From assembly GCA_002691365.1 (NCBI GenBank), contig NZHL01000008.1, positions 162,589 through 169,193 on the forward strand: a DNA stretch of 6,605 nt, written 5' to 3'. Below are positions 5,995-6,605 of the stretch, piece after piece (the first letter of the stretch is position 1; every line of letters begins with the position of its first letter). The notes under the pieces are model-generated. The model worked only from the letters and a program-made list of their open reading frames with translations, ran no database searches and was not told the origin of the DNA. The position numbers and the translations under genes were made by a program. This DNA comes from Fidelibacterota bacterium. Lineage in GTDB: Bacteria > Fidelibacterota > Marinisomatia > Marinisomatales > S15-B10.

Positions 5995-6605
5995 ATGTTT
6001 TTAAAAAATTTAATTAAAGTCATATTTTTTTTCATTTGCTTCAACAATTTAGTTTTACCTATAACTAGAGTGTCATTTACACACCCAGGTTATATGATGA
6101 AAATACCAACAACTTTTATTGCTAGATCACCATATCTATTTACTTCTGGTTTTACAACAGAAGTACACAATTTTGCACCTTTCAATACTACAAAAGGTGT
6201 TTTTTTTAATATTGATTTTTCTGATAGATTTACATTTGGTTTTTCATCGGGACAAGGTGCAGATACGTCTGCAGTTGAAAAAATCTTAAGTTCAACTTAT
6301 ATCCCTCCAGTTGAATTTGGTTTTCATACTCAATATAAGGTGTTTGTTAGACAAGATATGTCAGTATCTATTGGATTGCATGATATTATATTTGAAAATG
6401 ATGCAAATGAAGGTTTGAGATTAGATCCAAAACAATTATCTTTTTTTGCTGCTGTTGGAAGCGTAAAAGATTTTGGCGAATATACTGCAAGGACTTTTAT
6501 GGGTTTTGGAACAGGTGGTTTTTCAATAAACCCTGAGTCAATTGCAAATAGTACTTCAAGCACAGATACTTCTTTATCTCAGGGGTTTAATGCCGGAGTA
6601 TTTGC
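5995..6605 (+). CDS. Probable outer-membrane beta-barrel protein (3' end outside window)
   Basis: An ATG at 5995, six nt after the previous stop, opens a frame with no stop to the window end: 203 complete codons are visible. The N-terminus is an export signal (MFLKNLIK, then a hydrophobic stretch to about residue 22); the cleavage site is not obvious. The remainder alternates polar and hydrophobic residues and is rich in Phe and Gly, with Asp/Asn turns, as in transmembrane beta strands: GVFFNIDFSDRFTFGFSSG, VEFGFHTQYKVFV, MSVSIGLHDIIFE, and ARTFMGFGTGGFSIN. No specific barrel family is recognised. There is no convincing SD, which fits coupling to the upstream gene. Secretion plus position make it a likely third member of the envelope operon. 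It could instead be a soluble beta-rich surface protein. Confidence 0.78.
   Translation, partial: MFLKNLIKVIFFFICFNNLVLPITRVSFTHPGYMMKIPTTFIARSPYLFTSGFTTEVHNFAPFNTTKGVFFNIDFSDRFTFGFSSGQGADTSAVEKILSSTYIPPVEFGFHTQYKVFVRQDMSVSIGLHDIIFENDANEGLRLDPKQLSFFAAVGSVKDFGEYTARTFMGFGTGGFSINPESIANSTSSTDTSLSQGFNAGVF

Noticed and set aside
6330..6563. Minus-strand open frame of 77 codons
   Set aside because: Opposite the barrel-like gene, whose plus frame has an export signal, operon spacing and strand-like pattern.
1..6605. tRNA, rRNA, CRISPR array, insertion sequence or toxin-antitoxin pair
   Set aside because: No structured RNA signature, spaced array, transposase motif or terminal repeats were seen on either strand.

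Overview
The window is very AT-rich (roughly 70% A+T by eye), and every recognisable gene is on the + strand. It holds two complete envelope or secreted-protein genes, one complete haem-protein gene, and a gene cut off at each edge. The stop codons seen are all TAA. Start sites have recognisable Shine-Dalgarno (SD) sequences, and one promoter has a textbook TTGACA -35 box. The secreted proteins, the Pirellula/Verrucomicrobium-type haem protein and the low GC suggest an uncultured marine-type Gram-negative bacterium such as Candidatus Marinimicrobia (SAR406). SD use and the sigma70-like promoter argue mildly against Bacteroidota. This placement is an inference, not something read directly from the sequence.

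Layout: (1) 1-975 is the C-terminal part of an NhaC-family Na+/H+ antiporter, with its N-terminus outside the window. (2) 1029-3728 encodes an exported 899-residue protein with an N-terminal PVC-type 'membrane-bound dehydrogenase' beta-propeller, a HEAT-like helical middle and a C-terminal c-type haem domain with one CxxCH. (3) 3729-3907 is the only substantial intergenic region. It holds a strong promoter, an 11-bp perfect inverted repeat that brackets it, direct repeats just upstream, and a duplicated SD motif in the leader. (4) 3908-5041, 5041-5988 and 5995-6605 (running off the window) form a tight three-gene cluster. Its products are a secreted multidomain protein (carboxypeptidase-regulatory-like, coiled coil, small beta domain, FxLYD-like), a coiled-coil/TPR protein resembling YbgF/CpoB, and a probable outer-membrane beta-barrel protein.

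The three genes of part 4 are very probably one translationally coupled operon (TAATG overlap, then a 6-nt gap), driven by the promoter at 3819-3848. All three have N-terminal export signals, so a shared role in the cell envelope is likely, but their function is not established. The most interesting parts are the densely patterned regulatory region and the unusual domain composition of this operon. Nothing here is clearly a defence system, mobile element, RNA gene or CRISPR array.
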